Source: Fibrobacter succinogenes
Lineage (GTDB): Bacteria; Fibrobacterota; Fibrobacteria; Fibrobacterales; Fibrobacteraceae
Reading direction: 5' to 3'
DNA: 64,000 nucleotides
Assembly: GCA_902768715.1 (NCBI GenBank)
Contig: CACXMH010000003.1
Span: 1 to 64,000 of the forward strand
Position numbers and translations under genes: made by a program. The notes beneath the pieces are model-generated. The model saw only the letters and a list, made by a program, of their open reading frames with translations. It was not told the DNA's origin and searched no databases. This document shows, in pieces, positions 17,265 through 26,400 of this stretch (positions within the stretch are counted from its first letter, which is position 1; each line of letters starts with the position of its first letter).

Positions 17265-19862
17265 CTAGCCTCCAAACTTTTCATTGTAAATCTTGCGAAC
17301 CTGTTCCAGGCGATCCTGGATTTCCTTGTTCTCCGGTTCCTTCTTGGCCAGGTCCTGATAGATTTCCAGCGCCTTGTCGCAGATTCCCTGTTCCAAATAT
17401 ATCTCGGCCATAGTACGGGTATTCTGGCTTGCTTCCAGGTCCGCATTGACACTATCCAGAGTAGCCGAAGGATCCTTCACAAGGCCCGCAGAGACCTCGT
17501 CATCGGAATCGCCGGACATCAAAAAGTCAACACCCTTGTTCGAAGGCTTTTCGACCGGCAAATCATCGTCATCACTTTCGAAGAGTCCCTTGAAAGCTCC
17601 CGATACTTCGGATTCCAGGTTGTCAAAATCCGTTTTCGGAGTAACAGCTTCGGCCTGAGGCTCGGCGGGCTTTTCTTCGACAGGAGAGTCTGCTGCTACA
17701 TCGTCGCTTTCTCCAAACAAATTATCAAAGGACTTATCCAGGCCTTCTTCCAGGGATTCTGTCGAGATGTTCTTTTCTTCGACAGCGGCTCCGGTATTTT
17801 CTTCGTCGCTACCGAACAGGCTATCGAAAGCACCGCCCATTTCTTTTTCGAAATCGCTCGCCCCTTCGGAGAAGGCTTCTGCGTTGGCGGCAGGTTCAAC
17901 AGCAGGCTGCGTTTCAGAATTCACCGAAGCCTCGGCAGCGGGCTCTTCAGCAGCAGGTTCAGCAGTTTCCCCACCAATGGCGAGATCTTCTTGCGGCAAG
18001 TCGTCGTCACTACCGAAGATAGAGCTGAAGGCGTTATCGACGCTGCTTTCCACTTCTTTGTTCTCATCGGCGGGAATTTCCAATTCGGCAGAAGGTTCTA
18101 CGGCAGGCTCTGCAGCAGGTTCTTCAACAGTCTGGGTTTCCTCTGCTGGAGTTTCTGCCATCGAAACATCGGCAGACTTCTGGAACAGACCCGATTCTTC
18201 GGGGAGATCGTCTTCCGCACCGAAGATAGAATCGATTGCACCACCGACACTGTCAGAGGAATCTTCCTTCGCCGGTTCTGCCTCTGCAGACTTTTCGAAC
18301 AGGGAATCTCCCGATGCCGGAGTTTCTTCAACAAGCTTTTCTTCGGACGACGTATCGGCAGACTTCTGGAACGGCGACCAGTCGCCTGCATCAACAGGCG
18401 TGTCGTCAAGACTCAGGGAATCATCGAGGGATTCCGCCGGCTGTTCCGCTTCTGCAGATTTCTGGAAAGCGGCAGGTTCTTCGGGCAGTTCGTCTTCGCC
18501 GAAAATATCACCGAAGGCGTCATCGATGCTCTGGGGCTTATCCGCAGCAGGGGCTGCGGAAACTGCATCCGACACCGCCGGTTCAACTCCGGCAGGAGCA
18601 TCGGCAGCCGATACATCGGCGGACTTCTGGAAAGCAGCGGGCTCTTCGGGCAGTTCGTCTTCGCCGAAAATATCACCGAACGCATCGTCGATGCTCTGGG
18701 GCTTGTCCGCAGCAGGGGCTGCGTTCGAAGCCGTCGAAGATTCTGCGGACTTCTGGAAGGCGGCCGGTTCTTCGGGCAGTTCGTCTTCGCCAAAGATAGA
18801 GCCGAAAGCGTCGTCCACGCTCTGAGGTTTGTCCTCTGCAGCAGGAGCACTGAACACCTTGTTTGCATTTTCCGCCGCGGCAGGTTCGTCATCGATGCCA
18901 GCGGAAAGATTCAAATTGGAGAAGGGAGATGCCGGAGCAGCGGGTTCCTCGGGTTCAAGATCGTCATCCACGCCAAAGAAACTGGACATGGCGGAATTCA
19001 CATCCCTTCCAGAAATATCGTCATCGGCAGGGAACACTTCCGGTGCAGAAGGCGCTTCGGCACCGATGGATTCCATGGCGGAATCCAGGGAAGCCTGCAG
19101 GTTGTCCATGGCAGCCTCGTCACCGGCATCGGAATCCGGCATCAAGGCGGAAAGGGCCGCAAAGGGATCGTCAGCATCCCCAAGAGATTCAAACGCCGTG
19201 GTTTCAGGAGCCGCAGGAGCGGATTCCGCCGACGTAGAGCCAGCATCGGAAGCCGTCTCTACAGGGGTTTCGTTCACAAACTCAAACCCGCTGCCAAACT
19301 TGGGTCCCTTCTCTTCTGCCGGGGCCATGTTCTCGGGGGATTTTTCAAGGAAGGGAGCATCATCACCAAAGGAGAAGTTCAAGGAAGAATCGGCGTCCTC
19401 CGTCTGCAGTCCGGACATGGACAAATCGGCCTCGCTCAGCTCGGCACCGGCAGCAGCCGCTGCAGCGGCAGCCATTACGTCGTACTCGTCCTTCCAGAAC
19501 TGGTCCAGAGGATCCATATCGTGGACCTTACGGTAGCACTGGTTGCGTTCGTTCGTCTTTTCTACCTTGTCGTAGGCATCGCCCATGCGTTTCTGGGCAG
19601 ACAAGCAGAAGGGGTCCATCTTGAGAACCTTGGCGCATTCCTCAATGCAGCCCTCGTAGTCGCCCTTCTCAAACAGAATCTTGGTACGAACAAGATGGGC
19701 TGCGAGGTCACCCGGGTAGAGGGTCAAGCCGCCATCTATACGCTGCAAGGAGGTATCCAGGTCACCAGCCTCTCTCTCCAGATCGGCCAGCCAGGCAAAA
19801 GCCTGGGTGTTCACTTTCTTTTTCCCGATGGTCTTTTTCAAAGTGTCCAACGTTACCGTCAT
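17265..19862 (-). CDS. Long acidic TPR protein with repeated AFxxIFG motifs
   Basis: 865 aa, very acidic, no signal peptide, so probably cytoplasmic. Residues 1-130 are TPR-like (AFAWLADLEREAGDLD, GDAYDKVEKTNERNQCY), and the last 60 residues hold one more TPR (AEIYLEQGICDKALEIYQDL). The middle 650 residues are low-complexity Glu/Ala/Ser/Pro. At least eight copies of an A-F-x-x-hydrophobic-F-G/E-x-D-x-x motif stand out: DDAFGDIFGEDELPEEPA three times nearly identical, then DNAFSSIFGSDDDLP, GGAFDSLFGSDEE, DKSFDNLFGESDD and GAFKGLFESDDDDLP. Its start overlaps the preceding gene by ATGA and has GGAGG upstream. It is followed by pilT, so a role in pilus or motility scaffolding is an inference. Confidence 0.7.
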   Translation of the reverse strand: MTVTLDTLKKTIGKKKVNTQAFAWLADLEREAGDLDTSLQRIDGGLTLYPGDLAAHLVRTKILFEKGDYEGCIEECAKVLKMDPFCLSAQKRMGDAYDKVEKTNERNQCYRKVHDMDPLDQFWKDEYDVMAAAAAAAAGAELSEADLSMSGLQTEDADSSLNFSFGDDAPFLEKSPENMAPAEEKGPKFGSGFEFVNETPVETASDAGSTSAESAPAAPETTAFESLGDADDPFAALSALMPDSDAGDEAAMDNLQASLDSAMESIGAEAPSAPEVFPADDDISGRDVNSAMSSFFGVDDDLEPEEPAAPASPFSNLNLSAGIDDEPAAAENANKVFSAPAAEDKPQSVDDAFGSIFGEDELPEEPAAFQKSAESSTASNAAPAADKPQSIDDAFGDIFGEDELPEEPAAFQKSADVSAADAPAGVEPAVSDAVSAAPAADKPQSIDDAFGDIFGEDELPEEPAAFQKSAEAEQPAESLDDSLSLDDTPVDAGDWSPFQKSADTSSEEKLVEETPASGDSLFEKSAEAEPAKEDSSDSVGGAIDSIFGAEDDLPEESGLFQKSADVSMAETPAEETQTVEEPAAEPAVEPSAELEIPADENKEVESSVDNAFSSIFGSDDDLPQEDLAIGGETAEPAAEEPAAEASVNSETQPAVEPAANAEAFSEGASDFEKEMGGAFDSLFGSDEENTGAAVEEKNISTESLEEGLDKSFDNLFGESDDVAADSPVEEKPAEPQAEAVTPKTDFDNLESEVSGAFKGLFESDDDDLPVEKPSNKGVDFLMSGDSDDEVSAGLVKDPSATLDSVNADLEASQNTRTMAEIYLEQGICDKALEIYQDLAKKEPENKEIQDRLEQVRKIYNEKFGG
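18451..18831. repeat. Intragenic repeat of about 105 bp, three copies
   Basis: Near-identical stretches at about 18451-18555, 18616-18723 and 18741-18831 inside the acidic TPR gene encode the F-Q-K-S-A / PEEPA / DDAFG(D/S)IFGEDELP module. The high DNA identity points to recent duplication or gene conversion. Confidence 0.85.
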
Positions 19863-20119
19863 TTTTCCTCCAATGAGAGCGCAATCGCCTCGTCGGTGAG
19901 CAATACAGGAATGTCTTCGCGAATGGGATACAGCCGTTTCCCGTCTTCCGAGACCAAAGCTTCTGTCAAAGGTTCTGTTACGCGCTCACCGCCGACATTC
20001 TTTACCGAACCGGCAGAAATGGCGCTATTCAGCGACGAAAGCGTGCTTTCGTCCGCCATGCTGAGTTTACCCCTAGTTTCGGGGCAACATAGGATATCTA
20101 AAAGTGACCTGTCGAACAT
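19859..20119 (-). CDS. Trm112-family small protein
   Basis: 86 aa. LLDILCCPETRGKL at the N-terminus and VTEPLTEALVSEDGKRLYPIREDIPVLL at the end (read in two parts: VTEPLTEALVSEDG and KRLYPIREDIPVLL) match the Trm112/UPF0434 (YcaR) fold. The family often binds zinc or activates methyltransferases. Here only CC plus no second Cys pair is visible, so zinc binding is doubtful. It overlaps the next gene by four bases (ATGA), so translation is probably coupled. Confidence 0.82.
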   Translation of the reverse strand: MFDRSLLDILCCPETRGKLSMADESTLSSLNSAISAGSVKNVGGERVTEPLTEALVSEDGKRLYPIREDIPVLLTDEAIALSLEEK

Positions 20120-20164
20120 AACACCTTAAAAATCAACAACTTACACATGAGTAAAAATAACTCA

Positions 20165-20185
20165 ATTTTGTGGAAAACACAAAAT
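20165..20185 (-). terminator. Possible weak terminator or operator hairpin
   Basis: Perfect inverted repeat ATTTTGTG / CACAAAAT with a 5-nt loop in the short gap downstream of the minus-strand glycosyltransferase gene. On the minus strand a broken T run follows. It could also be an operator for the Trm112-TPR-pilT operon. Confidence 0.4.
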
Positions 20186-20196
20186 ACGGTAAGATT

Positions 20197-21762
20197 TTAA
20201 TGCAGATTTTTTAGGTTAATTAGGGCAAATTCGCCGTTTTGCGGCTTTCCGATGAGCAAAAACACCCTCATCCCCAGTTTTTCCAGCCAGTGGAGGTCAA
20301 AATCCTCCCTTGTTCCCGAAAAATTGGAAACTACAAGCAGTTCATGGCAATCCGTTCTTTTGCAGATAGATTCCATCTCGGAATAACCGCCCAAAAGATG
20401 TTTTCTGTTTTCTGGAGACACAGTCCCAGGTTCACCGCTGACACAACCTAGGATTTCCATACCGGAAATCACATTGTGGGTATCAAACCATGGCTGGAGG
20501 GAATCCTCCCCACCACCCAGAAGGATTGAACGGTGGCGCTTTTTCGCAAAAATCCGATAAAAATAGAGAAACCAAAACATGAATCTCCTCCATGCCAAAA
20601 AGGCGAGAGGCACAAGAATCGTCGAAACGCAAAGGATCGCCATTGCAATGCCATCAAATTTTTCGGGATGCGTAAACCACCGATAGCCGGCAAAACTCAG
20701 TACCGGAATTAAATTGACCGGCATTTGAAACCAGTAAGAGTGTTTCCCTTCGAGACTTGAGCTGGCGTATTCTCCACGAACCGCAAAAAACAGCAGGTTT
20801 GCCACCGCGACAACCACAGCAAGTTGCCGGTCGGCAGAGACTTCCAAATCCAAAAGACATGCAGCCCACAGAAACACCACTCCCAAATCAAGAAAGATTT
20901 TCCAGAACTGTGGAACCAAGCGAGAAAACACGCCAACGCTGGCAGCAATAACAATGCCTAAGAAAATAAGGAATTTTGGAACCAGGTAATAGGACCTGTG
21001 CTTTTTCACAAAAATCCACATGGCATTGTAGAAATCGATATAGGATTTTATGCGACGGGTACGACTGCTCTGCCCCCTAAAATGGAGGACATTTGTTACA
21101 GGCGTATAATAATTCTTGCAACCGGCGACCTTTGCCCGAAAGCACAAGTCCAAGTCTTCGCCGTACATGAAAAAGTCCTCGTCAAATCCATTAAGTTGTT
21201 CGTACAAATCCCGACGGATACAAAAGAAAGATCCGCTGATGGCATCCACCTCGGTTATCTCGTCGGGGTTGGCATAAGTCATATTGTACGAAGAAAGTTT
21301 TTTGCTTTTGGGGAAAAGGCTAGCAAGGCCCAAAGTCTTGGAAATGGCCGAAAGCTCTGTCGGAAACGAGCGACGGCACGACCACTGCATGCTTCCGTCT
21401 TCGTTCAAGATACGGCATCCTACCGTACCGGAATCCGGATGCTCTTCCATGAATTGAAGAACTTCGCGAAAGGCGTTAGAAGAAACAATGGTATCCGGAT
21501 TGACAAAAAAGAGGTACGGATTTTTCGCCCGCTTTTCCGCCAGGTTACAGCCCTTGCCAAATCCGAGATTCACCGAAGAATCAATCCACTCCACCGTCGG
21601 AAAATTCGCCTTGATTTCTGGCGTAATAGGCTCTCTGGAACCGTTATCCAGAACTATCACCTGTACATCCAATCCCCGAGAGGCATCCTGGACAGACTTC
21701 AGGCATGCCGGCAAAAAGTCGCAGGAATTGTAGGCTACAATGATGACAGAACAGGAGGGCAT
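20197..21762 (-). CDS. GT2 glycosyltransferase fused to membrane and CoA-binding-like region
   Basis: 521 aa. Residues 1-240 are a family 2 glycosyltransferase (SVIIVAYNSCDFLPACL, VLDNGS, VNPDTIVSSNAF, ISGSFFCIRRDLYEQLNGFD, EDLDLCFRAK), of the rhamnosyltransferase-like type. About six hydrophobic segments follow (about 265-415). The last 110 residues (HRSILLGGGEDSLQPWF, GCVSGEPGTVS, LLGGYSEMESICKRTDCHEL) resemble the Rossmann-like CoA_binding_3 region of polyprenyl-phosphate sugar transferases, but the catalytic bacterial sugar transferase domain is absent. The last gene of a minus-strand glycosylation run. Confidence 0.72.
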   Translation of the reverse strand: MPSCSVIIVAYNSCDFLPACLKSVQDASRGLDVQVIVLDNGSREPITPEIKANFPTVEWIDSSVNLGFGKGCNLAEKRAKNPYLFFVNPDTIVSSNAFREVLQFMEEHPDSGTVGCRILNEDGSMQWSCRRSFPTELSAISKTLGLASLFPKSKKLSSYNMTYANPDEITEVDAISGSFFCIRRDLYEQLNGFDEDFFMYGEDLDLCFRAKVAGCKNYYTPVTNVLHFRGQSSRTRRIKSYIDFYNAMWIFVKKHRSYYLVPKFLIFLGIVIAASVGVFSRLVPQFWKIFLDLGVVFLWAACLLDLEVSADRQLAVVVAVANLLFFAVRGEYASSSLEGKHSYWFQMPVNLIPVLSFAGYRWFTHPEKFDGIAMAILCVSTILVPLAFLAWRRFMFWFLYFYRIFAKKRHRSILLGGGEDSLQPWFDTHNVISGMEILGCVSGEPGTVSPENRKHLLGGYSEMESICKRTDCHELLVVSNFSGTREDFDLHWLEKLGMRVFLLIGKPQNGEFALINLKNLH

Positions 21763-21800
21763 CGGAAATTCAGAATTAGGATTTCGGAATTCAGAATTGA
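21763..21800. repeat. TTCGGAATTC-type low-complexity repeat
   Basis: GGAAATTCAGAATTAGG and TTCGGAATTCAGAATTGATT fill the gap between two glycosyltransferase genes. Same wording as 11229-11258 and 29479-29517. Confidence 0.65.
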
Positions 21801-22514
21801 TTAGGCCAAGCCCAACCTGAGTTTCAGTACCAAGAAAAACGCCTCGGAAATGATACCGCCGCTCATCTTGGAGGTTCCGCGAGTGCGGTCCGTAAACACG
21901 ATGGGAATTTCCTTAACCCGAAGGCCTTTTTTCCAGATCTTGAAAGTGGTCTCTATCTGGAAACAATAGCCGTCACTCTTCATCTTGTCCAAGTTCAGCG
22001 CCTGCAGGGCCTCGCGACGGAAACACTTGAAGCCTCCGGTGGCATCGCTTACAGGGAGCCTTGTCACAAGGCGGGTATAAACATTTGCGCCATAGCTCAA
22101 AATAAGACGACGCAAGTCCCAGTTCACCACACTGATACGACGGTCCTGATAACGGCTACCCAGCACCAGGTCGGCATCTTCAGCCGTTTCCAAAAAGCGA
22201 TTCAAGTCCGTAGGAGAATGGCTAAAGTCAGCATCCATTTCAAAGACACGCTCGTAGTCCCGTTCCAAGGCCCACTTAAAGCCCGTCACGTATGCCGAAC
22301 CGAGGCCCATCTTACCCTTACGGCGAATCAAGTGAATTCTCGGGTTCTTCTCCGATTCCGCCTGCACCAGGTCACCCGTACCGTCGGGGCTTCCGTCATC
22401 TACCACCAGAATTTCCAGACAGGGATTCTGCTCCAGAATGGCCGGCATAATGAGAAGGATGTTTTCCTTTTCGTTATAGGTGGGTATAATGACCAGGCTT
22501 TTCGGGTAAGACAT
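21801..22514 (-). CDS. Polyprenyl-phosphate mannose synthase-like GT2
   Basis: 237 aa from the ATG at 22514 (AGAGGA upstream). Closest by motif to soluble Dpm1/Ppm1 enzymes that load mannose or glucose from a nucleotide sugar onto a polyprenyl phosphate: SLVIIPTYNEKENI, EILVVDDGSPDGT, KMGLGSAYVTGFKWAL, VFEMDADFSHSPTDL, and GGFKCFRREALQ. No transmembrane segment, like bacterial Ppm synthases. It belongs to the same run as the DUF2723 gene, for which it could make the lipid-linked sugar donor. Confidence 0.82.
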   Translation of the reverse strand: MSYPKSLVIIPTYNEKENILLIMPAILEQNPCLEILVVDDGSPDGTGDLVQAESEKNPRIHLIRRKGKMGLGSAYVTGFKWALERDYERVFEMDADFSHSPTDLNRFLETAEDADLVLGSRYQDRRISVVNWDLRRLILSYGANVYTRLVTRLPVSDATGGFKCFRREALQALNLDKMKSDGYCFQIETTFKIWKKGLRVKEIPIVFTDRTRGTSKMSGGIISEAFFLVLKLRLGLA

Positions 22515-22547
22515 AAATTCCTCTACATTCACTTACAATCTACAAAA

Positions 22548-23474
22548 TCATTCCTCGCCGAGAGTATCGGCTATGGGAAAAGTCTGCTTGCGGTGACCGT
22601 TTACCATCTCTCCAAGAAGTCCCAAGGAGAAAAACTGCACGCTCATGACCAGGGCAAAACCGCCTGCAAGCAGGAGCGGACGCACATGGAGCGCCCCCGT
22701 CTGAAGCCATTCGTAGCCAAAATAGCCGCAAATGCCCAGGCCCACCAGCATAAACAAGAGGCCGATCAGGCCAAAGAAATGGAGCGGCTTGGTAGAAAAG
22801 CTCCGCATGAACATCAGGGACACCAGGTCAAGAAAACCCGAAACCAAGCGAGAAATGCCGTACTTGGACACCCCATGGACGCGGGCCCTGTGAGCCACAG
22901 GCATTTCGGTAATGCGGAAACCCTGCCACTTGGCCATAACAGGAATAAAGCGATGGTAATCGCCGTAAAGCTCAATATAACGCACCACGGAACGGCGGTA
23001 AGCCTTGATTCCGCAGTTAAAGTCGTGAAGGCGCTTGCCGCAGACCATAGAAACAGTCAAATTGAAAAGCTTGGAAGGCCAAGTCTTGTGCCAAGGATCC
23101 AGACGCCGGATTTTCCAGCCGGACACCAGGTCGTAACCCTCATCCAGAATCTTGATCATCTTGGGAATTTCCAGAGGGTCGTCCTGCAGGTCGCCATCTA
23201 ATGTAGCCACATAGTTACCCTTGGCCTTCGAAAAGCCCAAGGCAAGAGCGTCGGCCTTACCGCAGTTGAACTGGAAACGGAATCCACGAATAAAGGGATA
23301 TTCCTTAGAAAGGCTTTCTACAACATCCCAGGTATTGTCCCTGCTGCCGTCATCGATGATGATGACTTCGTAACTGAAGCCCGTAGGCTCTATGGCGGCT
23401 ACGATTTCCTTGAGCAGTTCCGGAAGATTTTCACTTTCTTCCTTGACCGGAATGACCATCGATAAATCCATCAT
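22548..23474 (-). CDS. Membrane GT2, polyprenyl-phosphate sugar synthase type (ArnC/GtrB-like)
   Basis: 308 aa. The GT2 domain (residues 1-225) has VIPVKEESENLPELL, VIIIDDGSRDNTWDV, FRFQFNCGKADALALGF and ATLDGDLQDDP. It is followed by two hydrophobic segments (about 235-258 and 270-292). This matches ArnC/GtrB enzymes, which transfer a sugar to undecaprenyl phosphate at the inner membrane. A second, distinct polyprenyl-phosphate sugar synthase lies immediately downstream. Start may be the second ATG (23471), better spaced from GAGG. Confidence 0.85.
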   Translation of the reverse strand: MMDLSMVIPVKEESENLPELLKEIVAAIEPTGFSYEVIIIDDGSRDNTWDVVESLSKEYPFIRGFRFQFNCGKADALALGFSKAKGNYVATLDGDLQDDPLEIPKMIKILDEGYDLVSGWKIRRLDPWHKTWPSKLFNLTVSMVCGKRLHDFNCGIKAYRRSVVRYIELYGDYHRFIPVMAKWQGFRITEMPVAHRARVHGVSKYGISRLVSGFLDLVSLMFMRSFSTKPLHFFGLIGLLFMLVGLGICGYFGYEWLQTGALHVRPLLLAGGFALVMSVQFFSLGLLGEMVNGHRKQTFPIADTLGEE

Positions 23475-23484
23475 GACCTCAAAA

Positions 23485-26400
23485 CTATTTCGCCATCGCT
23501 ACTGTGGGCGTGGAATCAGATGTTTTAACGGTTGAATCCTGGACGCCACCTGCAGTATCGTTTGCCCCACTAGACGAATCCGTCTCGGGCAAAGGCTCCT
23601 CTATCTGCAAAGGTTCATCTGACATATGTTCAATCTGCTGCATGCTCATGGCAAGCCTCGACTTGCCCCCTTCTTCGTAGTCGGGGATAGCGACAATGCC
23701 CTTGCTCAAGACATTCAGAGCCTCCTGTTTCATGCCAGCAGCCTCAAACACGAATGCCGCAGCCCAATAGCAACGCCATTCCTTGGGGAACTGCTTCATG
23801 CCCAATTCCAGATACTTGGCGGCCTGCAAGGCAAGGCTATCTACAGCCGCTTTCTTTTCCTTGGTAAAGGGATGTTCCTGACGGAGCGCAGAAATCTTGT
23901 CGCGAACATCAAATGAAACCTGCAAATACAGGGAGATATAGCTAGAAAGGAGCCGCTCTGTTTCAGAGTTGATGTAGGCCGTACCATCGCCCAGACCACG
24001 GAACTTATACACCGTATCAATGAGGGCTGCCGTATAGGCGGCGTCAAAGGCATTGCGCTTGGGCTCCAAATCGCCCTTCACCAAATTGTAAACCATGCCT
24101 TCCTGGACCATGTACTTTTCTAGCCCCATGAAGTTGGAAGTTCCCACCGTCGTGGAAATTTCAATGGGCTTGTCCATGTTCTGCAAGGCAAGGTCAATGA
24201 CCAGCTTGTGCTGGGTGAGCATCATGCTACTACGAGTGCGGTTCGCCCATTCCACAAAGGCATCCCATACCTGGTAATGGACCTTGAACTGGAAGAGCTT
24301 CGCGGAGTCCGCAGGAGACAATTCCTGACCCTCCATCTGGTCGATACGGGACTTGAGCTGGGGCATCAGGCGGTTGGCGTTCTTGACCCAGGTAGAGACC
24401 TGATGGTTCGGGTTAGAAGCGGAGCTGTTGTCCAGCACCATATCGCTATCGATGGTCTTCTTGTCATAGCTGAGCTTCAAAACAGGCTCGTTGTCCAGCA
24501 TCTGCTTGATGTACCAGTCCGTATTGCCGAGGGACAGGTTCACCACGCGCACATCCTTGCGGATACCGGCCACTTCCTGCGCAAACCAAAGCGGGAAGGT
24601 GTCGTTGTCGCCGTTGGTAAAGAGGATGGCATTCGGGCGGCAGCTGTTCAGCAGGTTGTAGGCATAATCCCAGGGAACCCACAGGCCAGAACGGTCGTGT
24701 TCCTTGTAGTTCGAAATACAGGGAACAAGGAACGAGACCAGCACAAGCATTGCAGCGACAGGACTTGCAAAGGAGGCGTAAGCTCCCGTGGCACAGACAA
24801 ACACCAGGATTCCAGCACCGATTCCGAGAATCATGCTCATGAAGATAAAGGCCGGCGTGTAGAAGTAGTCACGCTCGCGGACTTCCATGTGGACCGCATC
24901 CGGGAAAGGCGCGCGAGCGCCCACCTGGGCAAAGCCATTTTCAATTTTCTGCCAGGCCTGCCATGCCGTTGCGTTCTGCAAAGAAGCCAACTTCTTTTCC
25001 AGTTCGGCAATTTTCGGAGCCGGAGTATTGCGCTGGCGAAGCACCTCGATGCGGATCTTGGTGCGTTCAATATCCTGCCGCAAATCAATCAGGTCGTTGG
25101 GATCGGGAACCATGGGAATTGCAGCCCCACGACTGTTCAAGTCCTGAACATTCCGGGTCATGATGCTCACCCAATAGTCGTGCTCCCGCTGTTCCATGCG
25201 GGTGCCATCGGCAAAGTTGATGTAGAACAAGAGCCCCATGCTGCAAAGCACGTACAACACAGACGTATAAATTCCCAAGCGCCGGTTACGTTTCCAGATA
25301 AATACGCAGACCATCACGATAAGGCCGTTCATGAGAACGAATATCAGGAACTGCGGAAGCACCGCATCGCCCATAAAGCTCATCTGGGTGGGGAACTTGA
25401 TGCCGAAGCGTTCCAGAGGTTCGTTTTCGGAGGCGTCAAAGGTATAGACCCCGTTGGCGTAGTTCACACCACCCACCTTGTAGGGCAAGTACTGAGCCAT
25501 CTGGTAACCACCGTAGCTCATGCTGGGGAAAGAGAACAATTGGTGAGTGATGCGAGAACGGCGGTAGAAAGCACGACTAATCATGCTTTCAGAACCGTAC
25601 TGTTTGCGTTCCACAAAGTTGTTGAAAGCCTCCCAGTTTTCACTCTTGAACAGATTGCCCAGCTGCAGGTTGCCCTGCTCGTCACGAATGTTGATTTCGG
25701 GGTCATTCTCGTCGATGATGGGGTTCAGCTCCGAGCGGATAGGCACATACAGATGGGTACTGTAACCCACCAAAGCAAAAAAGGCGAAGGCAAGGGATAG
25801 GCGGACAGCCTTGTTCACATTGGGAGCAAAGGGCTTGATTGCGGTAAGAATCGCTAGAACCACAAGGCAAACAAGAGAAATCTCGATAAATGCCGACACC
25901 ATGTAAATCACGGAACAGAGAAGCGTTCCCGTAATCCAAATGGGAATGCGTTCCACAATCTTCTTGGGCTGGGCCACCAGCAAAAGGACAAACACCGCAG
26001 GCACAGTAAGCATGGTGTAGAGGTGGGCGCCGATACCGAGAAATGCGATATAGCAGATGAAAATCAGGATCTTGTCGCTACTGTCTTCGTCCCTCTTGTT
26101 GTACCACACCAGACCAAAGTAAGATACCAGCATCAAGATGAACATGGCCACGCCATAGACTTCGGCTTCCACAGCGTTGAACCAGAAGGTATCGGAGAAA
26201 GTCAGCAGGAAACCGGCCACCAGGGCGGCCGTAGCAAGCACGATGGTGCGGACCTTAGAAGAAATCTTTTCGGCAAGGGCGTCCGTCTTGAGGACCGTCG
26301 CCAAAAGATCCCAGGCAAAGAGGGCCGTCACATAGACCGTCGCCGCAGAACTCACCACGGAGATGTAGTTCACCCGTTTCGCGATTTCTTCGACAAAGGG

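Noticed and set aside
17991-20129. 712-codon open frame on the plus strand
   Set aside because: It is a mirror of the repetitive acidic TPR gene; long open frames are expected opposite GC-rich repeats.
24208-25800. 530-codon open frame on the plus strand
   Set aside because: Antisense to the DUF2723 gene and rich in His/Val as usual for such shadows.
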